Below, piece by piece: positions 24,273 to 32,813 of a DNA stretch of 64,000 nt. The notes below the pieces were generated by a model, which had not been told where the DNA came from, searched no databases, and saw only the letters and a list, made by a program, of their open reading frames with translations. A program made the translations under genes and the position numbers. How positions within the stretch are numbered: position 1 is the first letter of the stretch; the number at the start of each line of letters is the position of its first letter. The DNA is from CAVROT01 sp963722905. Lineage in GTDB: Bacteria > Pseudomonadota > Alphaproteobacteria > Rhodobacterales > Rhodobacteraceae. The stretch is taken from assembly GCA_963722905.1 (NCBI GenBank), contig CAVROT010000008.1, positions 1 through 64,000 of the forward strand. The letters are read 5' to 3'.

Positions 24273-27200
24273 CTAGCGCGCCGGAGGGGGGCGACGGAAC
24301 AGCTCGCGGAAGCCGCCCGGCGTCAGGATCGACAGCGGATTGACCGATACCGACGGAGCGGTGGCCGGGCCGGCCAGGGTGAAGGCCATGCCGAACAGCC
24401 CCTCGCCCCGCCGGGTGAAGATCGATCCGATGGAGTTCAGCACGTAGACCGGCGAAAGCACGCCCTGCATATCCATCCGACCGCTTGCGAAATCGTAGGT
24501 GCCGTCCAGCGATATGCCCATCGACCCGCCCACTGCCGACGACCGGAAGAGCGTCATCTGCCCCGGCGTGATGCGGAACCGCGCCTCTGCCTCGTCGAAG
24601 ACGATGCCCTCGCCCTCGGCCAGCGCCTGCAGGCCGACGACGCTGACGGCGCTCAGCAGTTCGGCCAGTACCGGGGTCTGGCGGATCGAGGTGCGACCGA
24701 CGGTTGCCTGCCCCTCATAGGTTCCGGGCGCGCCGGTGGGCTGCAGGACGACCTCCAGCGCGCCCCCCCGCACCCGCCGAACGAGGCCCGCGTCCTTCAG
24801 AACCGCGCCGGCGTCGGCCGCACGCAGGCGCAGCGCGGTGCCCTGCCCGGTGCCGGCGTACGTGCCCTCGACGGCGGCGCCGCCGTTGACGCGCGCACGC
24901 AGCGATCCGTTCAGCGCGCGGCCCGGCGCGACGGAGCCGCGCACGTCGGTCAGGGCGATGGAGTTGGTCAGCACCAGACGGTCCAGTGCCAGAGTGATGG
25001 GCCCGCGCGCGCCGCCCTGCCCGTTTGAACCGCCGCCGCCGCCGCCGCCGCCTTTGCCGATGGTGGCGCGGCGGACATCGACGCTGCCGCCGCGCACGGC
25101 GACAGCGGGCGGCCGTCCCGCTCCACGTCCGGTCAGCGTCACCGCCGCGTCCAGCCAGCCGCCCAGACGCACCCGGTCGAAGCGGGCGGTCCCGAGGCCG
25201 CCGCCAGACGTGGTGACCGACCCTGCTGTGCGCAGCCCCGCGGCATCCAGTACCAGTGTCTCGATCCGCGGCTCCGGACCCAGCGCCCCCGCGACCTTCA
25301 GCGTACCCGTGGCGCCGGGCGGCTTGGTCCAACCCAGAGGCGACACCGCCAGACCGATCCCCGCCAGATCGGTGTCGAGGCTGAACCGCGGCGGAGCCCC
25401 GCCGCCAAGGTCAAGCGCGAAGGCGCCGCGGCCCTGCCCGGTGACGGTGCCGGGCGGCAACCCGATCCCGAAGGTCCGCACGAAGCGCTCCCCCAGTTCG
25501 ACCGTCCCGGTGAGCCGGCTGCCCGATCGCTCTTCCCGAGCGAGGCCTTGGCGCCAGCGCACCGTGGCGGGCAGGCCGTCGACCGTGGCGTCGCCCGCGA
25601 CGACCAGCGCCGCGGGCGTGGCGGTGACGTCCAGGCGGTCCGACGCAATCCGGCGGCCGGGGACGAGGGCGTCCGACGCGAGGTCGCGCAGCTCGCCCTC
25701 GAAGGCGTAGTCGAGGTCGGCCGGGGTCAGCCCGCGCCGGAACGTCATCTCCAGCGTCCCGCGTGCCGCGACGCCGGCACTCGCGAGGTCCGGTGCGCGG
25801 CCCGCCTTCGTCAGCAGCTCCAACGGCGGACGGTCGAGGATCGACAGCAGCGCCGTCAGGCTGCCCGAGGCGGCGATGTCGAAAGTGCCGCGCCCCGGCT
25901 TGATCCGCGTGTCCGGCACGACGAGGGTCGTCCCCGCGATGTCCATCGCGCCGCCCTGGCCCGGATCGATCCGGCCCGACGTCAGCTCCATCGCGAAACG
26001 GTGTGCGGTGATGGACGCGTTGCCGGACGCGTTCGTGACGGGCGGCATGTCGCGCAATATGCGCAGCTCGCCGTCGGCGAAGCCGAAGCTGGCGCCCAGC
26101 CGCCGGCGCTCCTTCGCGGGCCCGGGGCCGGGCGCCTGCCGCAGTGCGCCCCTGAGCCCGGTCAGGCGGGCGGCCGACAGATTGGCGGCCATCCAGCGCC
26201 GCAGGCCGGGCGCCACCGTTTCCGGCCAGAGCGGCAGGAGCGTCTGCGCCGACATCTCGTCGGCCGACAGATCCACGGCGCTGCGCCAGCCCTCCGGCGT
26301 CGCTGCAACCTCGCCCGTGAGGCGCACGAGGGTCCCGTCGCCGGTGACGAGCGCGGCTTCGCCCAACGTCACCTCGAACGGGTCGAGCGTCAGCCGCAGG
26401 TCGGCGGTGCCGTTCTTCAGCGCGGCGCCCTCGGTCAGCCCGGCGCCGGGCGCCAGCACCAGCCGCGACACCGAAAGCTGCGCCAGCAGCGCGCGCGGCC
26501 ATCCGCCCGGAGCGAGGTCGCGCAGGTCGGCATGGCCCTCCATCGCAACGGCGACGGCATCCGCCTCGACGGCCAGCTCGGACAGCCGCAGCCGGCCCCG
26601 GGGGGGATCGAAATCGAAATAGGCGCGCGCACTGTCGAAGGGCTGCGGCGCGGCCCCGCGTCCGGGGCTGAGCGCGCCAGCTCCCGCCCGCAACGTCCCG
26701 GAGACGCCGGCAAGGACGCCGTCCGTCCCCAGCCGCGCGCGCAGGGCGCCCGACAGGGGCGCGTCGATGACCTGAAGGAAGGACAGCACCGGAGCCTGGA
26801 GGCCGACGTCGACGGCTGGCACGTCCGTCACCGTGGCCTGCAGCGTCGCGCGGCTGTCGGCGCTGCGGGTGCGAATCGCAAAGGTCGCACGGGGGCGGCC
26901 GCGGTCGGGCGTCGGCGCCGCATCTGCGTCGATAGCCGCGGTCGCGGCCGCGGCCGCGCCACCGGGTGCATCGGCGGCGTCCTCGATGGCGGCGCTGCCC
27001 GTCAGGGCGATGCCGTCCGCCCGGCGTATGAGCCGGAGCCCCGCATCGACGATGCGCCAGGTCCGGCCGGACCGCGCGTCAGAGACCGTCACGACGACGT
27101 CCTCCGCGGAGATGCGGTCGATCCGGGCGAAGGGAGGCCTTGCCAGCGTCGCGTCGGCCGCATCCAGCAGTTGCGCCAGCCCGCCGCCGGCGGGCACCGA

Positions 27201-27722
27201 CGCGCCGCCGAAATCGAGGTCCAGCGCCCCCGTCCCGTCGCGCCGCAGGTCGATCTCGGCCCCGTCGAGCGACAGCGCGCCGGGCTCCAGCCGCCCCCGC
27301 AGGAGCGCTGAGGGCGAGAACGTGGCGCGCACCGACGCCAGCCGGGCGACGTCCTGCCCCGCACCGTCCGACAGTGCGACGTCGACGGCGCGGACCGCCG
27401 GCACCCCGCGCGCGTCCACCGAAATCGTCACCCCGCCCACCCGCACCGCCGCCCCGACAAGCGCCGCGTTCACGCGGTCCTCGATCCGCTGCGTCACGCC
27501 CTGCGGCAGGCGTACCGTACCGTCCATGGCCCAGAGCAGCGCCAGAACCGCCACCGGAAGCGCCAGCGCCAGCGCCGCGATCCGCTGCAGTCCGCGACGC
27601 AAGCGCCGGCGACGACGCGGCACGGCTATCGGTCCAGGCGCCGGTTCGGCGGCCGGCGCGCGGTCCGGTGCGGGGGCCCGGGCGGAGCGCGCAGCAGGGT
27701 CTGGGGCGTCGGACGGCGTCAT
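24273..27722 (-). CDS. AsmA/YhdP-like membrane-anchored lipid-bridge protein
   Basis: A protein of about 1149 residues with a basic N-terminal tail (PRRRRRLRRGL), one membrane helix (IAALALALPVAVLALLWAM) and a very long periplasmic beta-rich body. The body has the DUF3971 region and the AsmA-like C-terminal domain (SVVGLQALAEGEGIVFDEAEARFRI: landmarks GEGIVFDEAEA and SPVYVLNSIGSIF). AsmA-family proteins such as YhdP and TamB are thought to bridge inner and outer membranes for phospholipid transport. ATG 27722 is used; the frame also continues to a TTG at 27803. A run of eight glycines from a (GGC)n tract lies near 25030-25052. It is divergent from bcp. Confidence 0.85.
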   Translation of the reverse strand: MTPSDAPDPAARSARAPAPDRAPAAEPAPGPIAVPRRRRRLRRGLQRIAALALALPVAVLALLWAMDGTVRLPQGVTQRIEDRVNAALVGAAVRVGGVTISVDARGVPAVRAVDVALSDGAGQDVARLASVRATFSPSALLRGRLEPGALSLDGAEIDLRRDGTGALDLDFGGASVPAGGGLAQLLDAADATLARPPFARIDRISAEDVVVTVSDARSGRTWRIVDAGLRLIRRADGIALTGSAAIEDAADAPGGAAAAATAAIDADAAPTPDRGRPRATFAIRTRSADSRATLQATVTDVPAVDVGLQAPVLSFLQVIDAPLSGALRARLGTDGVLAGVSGTLRAGAGALSPGRGAAPQPFDSARAYFDFDPPRGRLRLSELAVEADAVAVAMEGHADLRDLAPGGWPRALLAQLSVSRLVLAPGAGLTEGAALKNGTADLRLTLDPFEVTLGEAALVTGDGTLVRLTGEVAATPEGWRSAVDLSADEMSAQTLLPLWPETVAPGLRRWMAANLSAARLTGLRGALRQAPGPGPAKERRRLGASFGFADGELRILRDMPPVTNASGNASITAHRFAMELTSGRIDPGQGGAMDIAGTTLVVPDTRIKPGRGTFDIAASGSLTALLSILDRPPLELLTKAGRAPDLASAGVAARGTLEMTFRRGLTPADLDYAFEGELRDLASDALVPGRRIASDRLDVTATPAALVVAGDATVDGLPATVRWRQGLAREERSGSRLTGTVELGERFVRTFGIGLPPGTVTGQGRGAFALDLGGGAPPRFSLDTDLAGIGLAVSPLGWTKPPGATGTLKVAGALGPEPRIETLVLDAAGLRTAGSVTTSGGGLGTARFDRVRLGGWLDAAVTLTGRGAGRPPAVAVRGGSVDVRRATIGKGGGGGGGGSNGQGGARGPITLALDRLVLTNSIALTDVRGSVAPGRALNGSLRARVNGGAAVEGTYAGTGQGTALRLRAADAGAVLKDAGLVRRVRGGALEVVLQPTGAPGTYEGQATVGRTSIRQTPVLAELLSAVSVVGLQALAEGEGIVFDEAEARFRITPGQMTLFRSSAVGGSMGISLDGTYDFASGRMDMQGVLSPVYVLNSIGSIFTRRGEGLFGMAFTLAGPATAPSVSVNPLSILTPGGFRELFRRPPPAR
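25030..25052. repeat. (CCG)n trinucleotide run inside the AsmA-like gene
   Basis: A pure CCG/GGC tract of nearly eight units encoding eight consecutive glycines in a loop between two beta-rich parts. Such tracts are prone to slippage in units of three, which would change the loop length without breaking the frame. Confidence 0.8.
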
Positions 27723-27845
27723 CCCGCCCGTTCTGCGCCAGATCTTCCACGCGCGACAGGGCCGCCCGCCGGCGCGCACGCCGGAGTGAACATGCCGTGA
27801 CAAAGGCGCTATATGTCCCGCAGAGCCATCATCGGAGAACCCGTC

Positions 27846-28337
27846 ATGTCAGATACCGCCCCCGCCCGCCCGGCCGGTCCCGATACCGGGGACGCCGCGC
27901 CCGACTTCACCCTGCCGCGCGACGGCGGCGGAGAGGTGACGCTGTCCGCACTGCGCCCCGGATCGGTGATCCTCTACTTCTACCCCAAGGACGACACATC
28001 GGGCTGCACCCGGCAGGCGCAGGATTTCAGCGGTCACAAGGACCAGTTTGCGCAAGCAGGCGCCACGATCCTTGGCGTGTCGAAGGACAGCGTGGCGCGG
28101 CACGACAAGTTCGTCGCCAAGCACGACCTGACCTTCGCGCTGCTGTCGGACGAGGCCGCCAGCGTCTGCGAGGACTGGGGCGTCTGGGCCGAAAAAAGCA
28201 TGTACGGCAGGACCTACATGGGTATCGAGCGCACGACCTTCCTGATCGACGGCTCCGGCACGGTGCGCGCGGTCTGGCGCAAGGTGAAGGTACCGGGCCA
28301 TGCCGACGAGGTTCTGGAGAAACTGGCGGGTCTCTAG
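27846..28337 (+). CDS. bcp: Thioredoxin-dependent peroxiredoxin (Bcp/PrxQ)
   Basis: A 163-residue thiol peroxidase that reduces hydroperoxides. The active-site loop is YFYPKDDTSGCTRQAQDF with peroxidatic Cys54. The usual resolving cysteine five residues later is Gln59, so resolution must use another residue; Cys108 in SVCEDWGVW is the only other cysteine. The remaining motifs (GVSKDSVARHDKF, KSMYGRTYMGIERTTFLID) are standard for Bcp. ATG 27846 lies seven bases after GGAGAA; the upstream in-frame start 27813 is weaker. It is divergent from the AsmA-like gene and followed by a stable hairpin. Confidence 0.93.
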   Translation: MSDTAPARPAGPDTGDAAPDFTLPRDGGGEVTLSALRPGSVILYFYPKDDTSGCTRQAQDFSGHKDQFAQAGATILGVSKDSVARHDKFVAKHDLTFALLSDEAASVCEDWGVWAEKSMYGRTYMGIERTTFLIDGSGTVRAVWRKVKVPGHADEVLEKLAGL

Positions 28338-28349
28338 CCTGGCCCGCGC

Positions 28350-28366
28350 GGCGACCGGCGGTCGCC
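28350..28366 (+). terminator. Hairpin after bcp, possible terminator
   Basis: GGCGACC-GGC-GGTCGCC: a perfect 7-bp stem with a 3-base loop, 12 bases after the bcp stop codon. Only a short T run (GGTTT) follows, so intrinsic termination would be weak; position favours a 3'-end function. Confidence 0.45.
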
Positions 28367-28535
28367 GCCGGTTTCCCGATGCCAACCGTTCGACCGAACG
28401 TGCAGGATCGGTCGAATCTCGCGTGGCCGGCCCGGATCGACACTCCGAATCGGCAAGAACTCGCCCATCCGGTTCAACCCCGGCGCGTCCTCGCCGCCAT
28501 GACGGAAATAAAGTTGCGGTGCCGCATACCCCCCA

Positions 28536-28553
28536 TTAACCACGTCCTTAACC
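28536..28553. promoter_or_regulatory. Two direct TTAACC boxes before the LytM peptidase gene
   Basis: TTAACC occurs at 28536-28541 and 28548-28553, a 12-base period, about 45 bases before the start codon. CtrA sites in alphaproteobacteria are TTAA-N7-TTAA (11-base period); here the gap is eight bases, one too many. It may be a variant CtrA site or chance. Confidence 0.3.
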
Positions 28554-28598
28554 GGACGGCGATCCGGCGCGGGCAGGACTATCAAGGGTGGAGCCGAG

Positions 28599-29927
28599 TT
28601 GCAGAGCACGACGCGACCTATCATCGCGGGAGGCATCCTGGGACGGATCCTCCCTGAAAAGCGGCTTTTCCTGCGGTTCGAGGCCGCAACTGGGACCGAG
28701 ACGCGCTTCCTCAGGCTTTCTCCGGCGACGCAGCTTGCCGCCACCGCGGGAGCGGCGCTTGTCGTCGGATGGGCCATCGTCGCCTCGTCTATCCTCATCA
28801 TGGACAGCATCGGGTCCGGCAACCTGCGCGATCAGGCCGCGCGCGAACAGGCGCTCTACGAAGAGCGGCTCAATGCCCTGTCGGACGAACGCGACACCGC
28901 GGTCCAGCAGGCACGGGACGCGCACGAGAGGTTCAACGTCGCCCTCGCATCGGTGTCGGACATGCAGTCAGACCTGCTGGAGGCGCAGGGCCGGCAGGAC
29001 GAGCTGGCGCGGGGGCTGGACGTGTCCCGCACGGCGCTGCGCACGGCACTGAAGGCCCGCGACGCCGCCCGGACCGAACTGGCTGCAATCGCGGCCGAAA
29101 AGACCGACGGCGCAGAAACCGACACCACGCGTCTGGCTGCAGCCGAGGCCACGCTGGACACGCTCGTCGCGACGCTGGGGCACACCGCCGCCCAGCGCGA
29201 CTCCATGGCGGCCGAGGTCGCCGATGCCGAGGTCTACGCCGAGGAGATGCTGCTGCGGGCGCGCGCCGTCGACGACCGCAACGACCGGATCTTCACCCAG
29301 CTCGAGGATGCGCTGACCATCTCGGTCAGCCCGCTGGACAAGATGTTCAAGAAGGCGGGCCTGTCGACCGACAGCCTGCTGGAGACTGTGCGCCGCGGCA
29401 ATTCCGGCCAGGGCGGGCCGCTGACGCCGATCAGCTTCTCTTCGCGGGGCGAGCCCGGCGTGCCAGACGGCAGCCGCGCCAACTCGATCCTGGAAAAGCT
29501 CGACCGAATGAACCTCTACCGGATCGCGGCCGAGAAGGCGCCGTTCGACGTCCCGATCAAGTCGGCCTTCCGCTATACCTCGGGCTACGGGCCGCGCTGG
29601 GGGCGCATGCACGAGGGGACCGACTTCGCCGGGCCGCACGGCACCCCGATCTACGCCACCGCCGACGGGGTCGTCGCCTTCGCGGGGCGGCAGTCGGGCT
29701 ACGGCAAGCTGGTCAAGATCAGGCACGCATTCGGGATCGAGACGCGCTACGCGCACCAGTCCCGCATCCGCGTCGAGGTGGGTCAAAGGGTCTCGCGCGG
29801 GGACCGTATCGGTGATATGGGGAACACCGGTCGGTCGACCGGAACGCACCTGCACTACGAGGTCCGCGTGAACGGTGAAGCTGTCAATTCGATGACCTAC
29901 ATCAAGGCGGGACAGGATGTTTTCTAA
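28599..29927 (+). CDS. M23 family (LytM) peptidoglycan endopeptidase, membrane-anchored
   Basis: A 442-residue protein: an N-terminal basic cytoplasmic tail, a membrane helix about 47-68, a long coiled coil (about 75-245) rich in Ala, Glu and Arg heptads, and a C-terminal LytM domain. The zinc site is complete: His338 and Asp342 in MHEGTDFAG, and His417/His419 in THLHYEV. This family cuts cross-link peptides in peptidoglycan, often to set cell shape. The start is TTG 28599, with GGAG five bases upstream. Its last codons overlap the bactofilin ATG, matching the M23-bactofilin pairs known from Helicobacter and Caulobacter relatives. The bactofilin likely localises this enzyme (inference). Confidence 0.92.
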   Translation: MQSTTRPIIAGGILGRILPEKRLFLRFEAATGTETRFLRLSPATQLAATAGAALVVGWAIVASSILIMDSIGSGNLRDQAAREQALYEERLNALSDERDTAVQQARDAHERFNVALASVSDMQSDLLEAQGRQDELARGLDVSRTALRTALKARDAARTELAAIAAEKTDGAETDTTRLAAAEATLDTLVATLGHTAAQRDSMAAEVADAEVYAEEMLLRARAVDDRNDRIFTQLEDALTISVSPLDKMFKKAGLSTDSLLETVRRGNSGQGGPLTPISFSSRGEPGVPDGSRANSILEKLDRMNLYRIAAEKAPFDVPIKSAFRYTSGYGPRWGRMHEGTDFAGPHGTPIYATADGVVAFAGRQSGYGKLVKIRHAFGIETRYAHQSRIRVEVGQRVSRGDRIGDMGNTGRSTGTHLHYEVRVNGEAVNSMTYIKAGQDVF

Positions 29928-30441
29928 GAGCAAGATCAACGAGCCCGGCCCACGTCAGGGCGGCGAGGCCGCGCCCAGAACCAACAGCGAGTCCGCGATG
30001 AACGCCCCCAAGACCACGACCGACCTGCCCGCGACGGCGCCGAAATCCAAGCCGCCGGCGTCGATCCTGTCGAGCGACCTGGTCGTGAAGGGCAACCTCA
30101 AGACGACCGGCGACATCCAGATCGAGGGCACGGTCGAGGGCGATATCCGCGCGCATCTGCTGACCGTCGGCGAAGGCGCCACGGTCAAGGGCGAGGTCAT
30201 GGCGGATGACGTGGTGGTCAACGGGCGCGTCGTGGGTCGCGTGCGCGGGCTGAAGGTCCGACTGACGTCGACCGCCCGCGTCGAAGGCGACATCATCCAC
30301 AAGACCATCGCCATCGAAAGCGGCGCGCATTTCGAGGGCTCCGTCGCCCGCCGCGACGATCCGCTCAGCACATCGGGCGCCTCCCGCCCCGCCGGACAAG
30401 GCGCCCCGACGGCCCAGCCCGAGAGCGTGAAGGCCGGATAA
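29917..30441 (+). CDS. Bactofilin (polymer-forming cytoskeletal protein)
   Basis: A 174-residue protein with a disordered N-terminal tail (about 1-45, Pro/Thr/Lys-rich), a right-handed beta-helix core and a disordered C-terminal tail. The core runs from ILSSDLVVKGNLKTTGDIQI through GTVEGDIRA, GEVMADDVVVNGRVVGRV and RVEGDIIHKTIAIESGAHF. Bactofilins polymerise spontaneously into filaments without nucleotide and scaffold cell-wall enzymes. It overlaps the LytM peptidase gene by 11 bases, so the two proteins are made together. The short N-terminal MFSKSKINE is a typical membrane-targeting start for this family. Confidence 0.94.
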   Translation: MFSKSKINEPGPRQGGEAAPRTNSESAMNAPKTTTDLPATAPKSKPPASILSSDLVVKGNLKTTGDIQIEGTVEGDIRAHLLTVGEGATVKGEVMADDVVVNGRVVGRVRGLKVRLTSTARVEGDIIHKTIAIESGAHFEGSVARRDDPLSTSGASRPAGQGAPTAQPESVKAG

Positions 30442-30526
30442 CGACGACGCCTGTGGCGGCGGCGCGCGCTCCGGGCGGCATCGCCGCACCCGTCTCGCGA
30501 CGCAAGGCCCCAATGTTCTCGGCGGC

Positions 30527-32065
30527 ATGGAACCCAACGGCGGGATGAGCGATGCGGCCGCGGTCGCCGACGCTTCTCGCCGCCGTGGCTTCTGCGACCC
30601 GTCCAACCGGCGCTACGTGCTCGTCGCGGCGATACTCGCCTCGGCGCTGGGGTTTATCGACGGCAGCGTCGTCGCCATCGCCATTCCCGCAATGCGCGAG
30701 AGCCTTGGCGCCACGCTGCCGCAGGTCCAGTGGATCAACAACGCCTACCTCGTCGCCCTCGCGGCGCTGATCCTCACAGGGGGCGCGTTCGGCGACCGCT
30801 TCGGCCAGGCGCGCATCTTCGCCGGGGGCATCGCCCTCTTCGTGGCGGCATCGCTCGCCTGTGCGGCGGCCCCGACGCCAGGGCTACTGATCGCCGCACG
30901 CGCCCTGCAGGGGGCGGGCGCCGCTCTGATGGTGCCCGGCTCGCTCGCCGTGATCTCGCGCGCCTATCCCCGCGAAGAACGTGGCCACGCCATCGGCCTC
31001 TGGGCCGCGTCGAGCGCGCTGACCACGGCGGCCGGACCGCTTCTGGGCGGTCTGCTGCTGACCTTCGGTGGCGATGGCGCCTGGCGCTGGATCTTCGCCG
31101 TGAACCTGCCGCTCGGGGCGCTGGCGATCTGGCTGATCCTGCGCCATGCCGGCGGCGCGCCGACCGATCCGGGTCGCGGGATCGACATACCGGGCGCGGT
31201 TCTGGCGGTGCTGGGCCTCGGCCTTCTGGCCTGGGCGCTGACGGCGGCTGAGGGCGGGGCGGGCGGCGCGATCTGGCTGGCCGCCGCCCTTGGCATCGTA
31301 GCACTCGCCGCTTTCGTCTGGTGGGAGACGCGGACCGACCACCCGATGATGCCGCCCGCCCTCTTCGCCTCGCCGACGTTCAGCGCCGCGAACTTCGCGA
31401 CCTTCGCTCTCTATTTCGGGCTATCGGCGGTCCTGTTCTTCCTGCCGATGCTGGTCATCGCGGGTTGGGGCGAGGCCGAGATCGTCGCGACCGTCGCCTT
31501 CGCGCCGTTATCGGTGTTCATCTTCCTTTTCAGCGCGCGCTTTGGCGATATCGCCGCGCGGCGGGGATCTGGCGTCGTGATCGCGGCCGGATCCGCGACG
31601 GTCGGGCTGGCCTATGCGTGGCTGGCCGTCGCGGTCGGATCGCTTGATTTCTGGCTGGGCGTGCTGCCGCCGATGCTGCTTGCAGGTTTCGGGATGTCGA
31701 TGGTGGTGGCCCCCCTTTCGACGGCGGTGATGGGCGCCGTGGACGATGCGCAGACCGGCATCGCCTCGGGTGTGAACAACGCGATCAGCCGGATCGCCGG
31801 CCTCGTCGCAGTTGCCGCGATGGGGGCCGTCGTGGCGGCGGTCTATGCCGCCTCGGGCGGAGTTTCGAGCTTCGGTGAGACGATCCCCTCAGAGAAGGCC
31901 GGCGCGGTCGCAGGGCCGGCGATGGCCGATGCGCTGCATGTGATGGCGATGACCTCGGCCTTCCGCGTGGTCGCCGGCATCGCCGCCGCCCTGTCGCTGA
32001 TCGCCGCGGGGATCGCATGGGTCGGCATACCAGTCGGAGAAGGCGCTACTGGGTCACGAAGGTAA
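30527..32065 (+). CDS. MFS drug exporter, DHA2 (EmrB/QacA) family
   Basis: A 512-residue inner membrane protein with about 14 hydrophobic segments. The first helix holds ALGFIDGSVVAIAIPAMRESLG, the DHA family motif D1-like 'xDxTVVNVALP' position, and the loop GDRFGQARIFAGG follows. RALQGAGAALMVPGSLAVIS and GLWAASSALTTAAGPLLGGL are typical of EmrB-like transporters. It probably exports drugs or hydrophobic compounds by proton antiport. Start ATG 30527 has no clear ribosome binding site, and ATG 30545 is a close alternative. It follows bactofilin by 85 bases and its stop overlaps the convergent sulfotransferase-like gene by 20 bases. Confidence 0.88.
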   Translation: MEPNGGMSDAAAVADASRRRGFCDPSNRRYVLVAAILASALGFIDGSVVAIAIPAMRESLGATLPQVQWINNAYLVALAALILTGGAFGDRFGQARIFAGGIALFVAASLACAAAPTPGLLIAARALQGAGAALMVPGSLAVISRAYPREERGHAIGLWAASSALTTAAGPLLGGLLLTFGGDGAWRWIFAVNLPLGALAIWLILRHAGGAPTDPGRGIDIPGAVLAVLGLGLLAWALTAAEGGAGGAIWLAAALGIVALAAFVWWETRTDHPMMPPALFASPTFSAANFATFALYFGLSAVLFFLPMLVIAGWGEAEIVATVAFAPLSVFIFLFSARFGDIAARRGSGVVIAAGSATVGLAYAWLAVAVGSLDFWLGVLPPMLLAGFGMSMVVAPLSTAVMGAVDDAQTGIASGVNNAISRIAGLVAVAAMGAVVAAVYAASGGVSSFGETIPSEKAGAVAGPAMADALHVMAMTSAFRVVAGIAAALSLIAAGIAWVGIPVGEGATGSRR

Positions 32066-32765
32066 CGCCTCGTCGGGCCTCAGATTGCCTGTAACCCCGT
32101 TCCCTGATGATCTGACCGATGCCGCGAAGGTCGCCCTGCAGATTGAGCAGCCGCGCAGCCTCATCGAGGAAGCGACCGGGGCGCTTCACCACCTCGTCGG
32201 TGTCGATAATCAGCATCGGCGCATCGGTGCAAGCGACGACCTTGAGGGCAGCCGAAACAGGTTCGACGGCCAGGCCAAGCCCGGCCGAAAGCCAAGGCGG
32301 AGGCGGATCTCGCCGGGCAATACTGCGTGCGACGGCGGCCGGATTCCTGATGCAGACAAGGAACACGGGGTTGCGCAGTTCGCGTGTCAGCAAACGGATA
32401 TGTCGCGTCGCGTGCGGTAGCTTGAACCCCCAACGGGCGTGCATGGCGTCGCGGCGCCGCACCAAACCACGTAGCTGGCGGTGGTCGTGCCACGGCGCAA
32501 GGCGACCGCGCTGGGGAAGGTATGGACGAATGTCCTGATCTTCGTAGTTCCGCGCGCCCAGCCTCTCACCCATGTGGAGGCCTGCGCGGTAAAGTACGAA
32601 GGCGACCATCGACGTCCTACCGCGGGGCGATCCGCAGACGACCAGCGTCCCGTTACGCACACGCCTAGCAAGCTCTTGCCGCCTATGGACAATCACAGTT
32701 TCGAGGTATTCGGGCCGGACCGCCGAAGCCGGGCGAAGCAGCCTCGCAAGGCTACGTGCTAGCAC
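32046..32765 (-). CDS. Sulfotransferase-like P-loop protein
   Basis: A 239-residue protein with the 5'-phosphosulfate-binding-like motif LVVCGSPRGRTSMVAFVLYRAG near the N terminus (landmarks CGSPRGRTS and YRAG) and a later FLVCIRNPAAVARSIARRD. The second is the 3'-phosphate loop 'RxPxxxxxS' of sulfotransferases. Together they suggest transfer of sulfate from PAPS to an unknown acceptor, or a related adhesin-modifying role. GTG 32765 starts the frame, with no good ribosome binding site. Codon use is less extreme in GC than the neighbours (more A/T at third positions), which hints at acquisition. Convergent with the DHA2 gene, 48 bases from prfB. Confidence 0.7.
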   Translation of the reverse strand: MLARSLARLLRPASAVRPEYLETVIVHRRQELARRVRNGTLVVCGSPRGRTSMVAFVLYRAGLHMGERLGARNYEDQDIRPYLPQRGRLAPWHDHRQLRGLVRRRDAMHARWGFKLPHATRHIRLLTRELRNPVFLVCIRNPAAVARSIARRDPPPPWLSAGLGLAVEPVSAALKVVACTDAPMLIIDTDEVVKRPGRFLDEAARLLNLQGDLRGIGQIIRERGYRQSEARRGVTFVTQ

Positions 32766-32813
32766 GGCGCAGGGGCGCAGCGGCAGCCCGACCCAGGATC
32801 GAGGCGCAGGACG

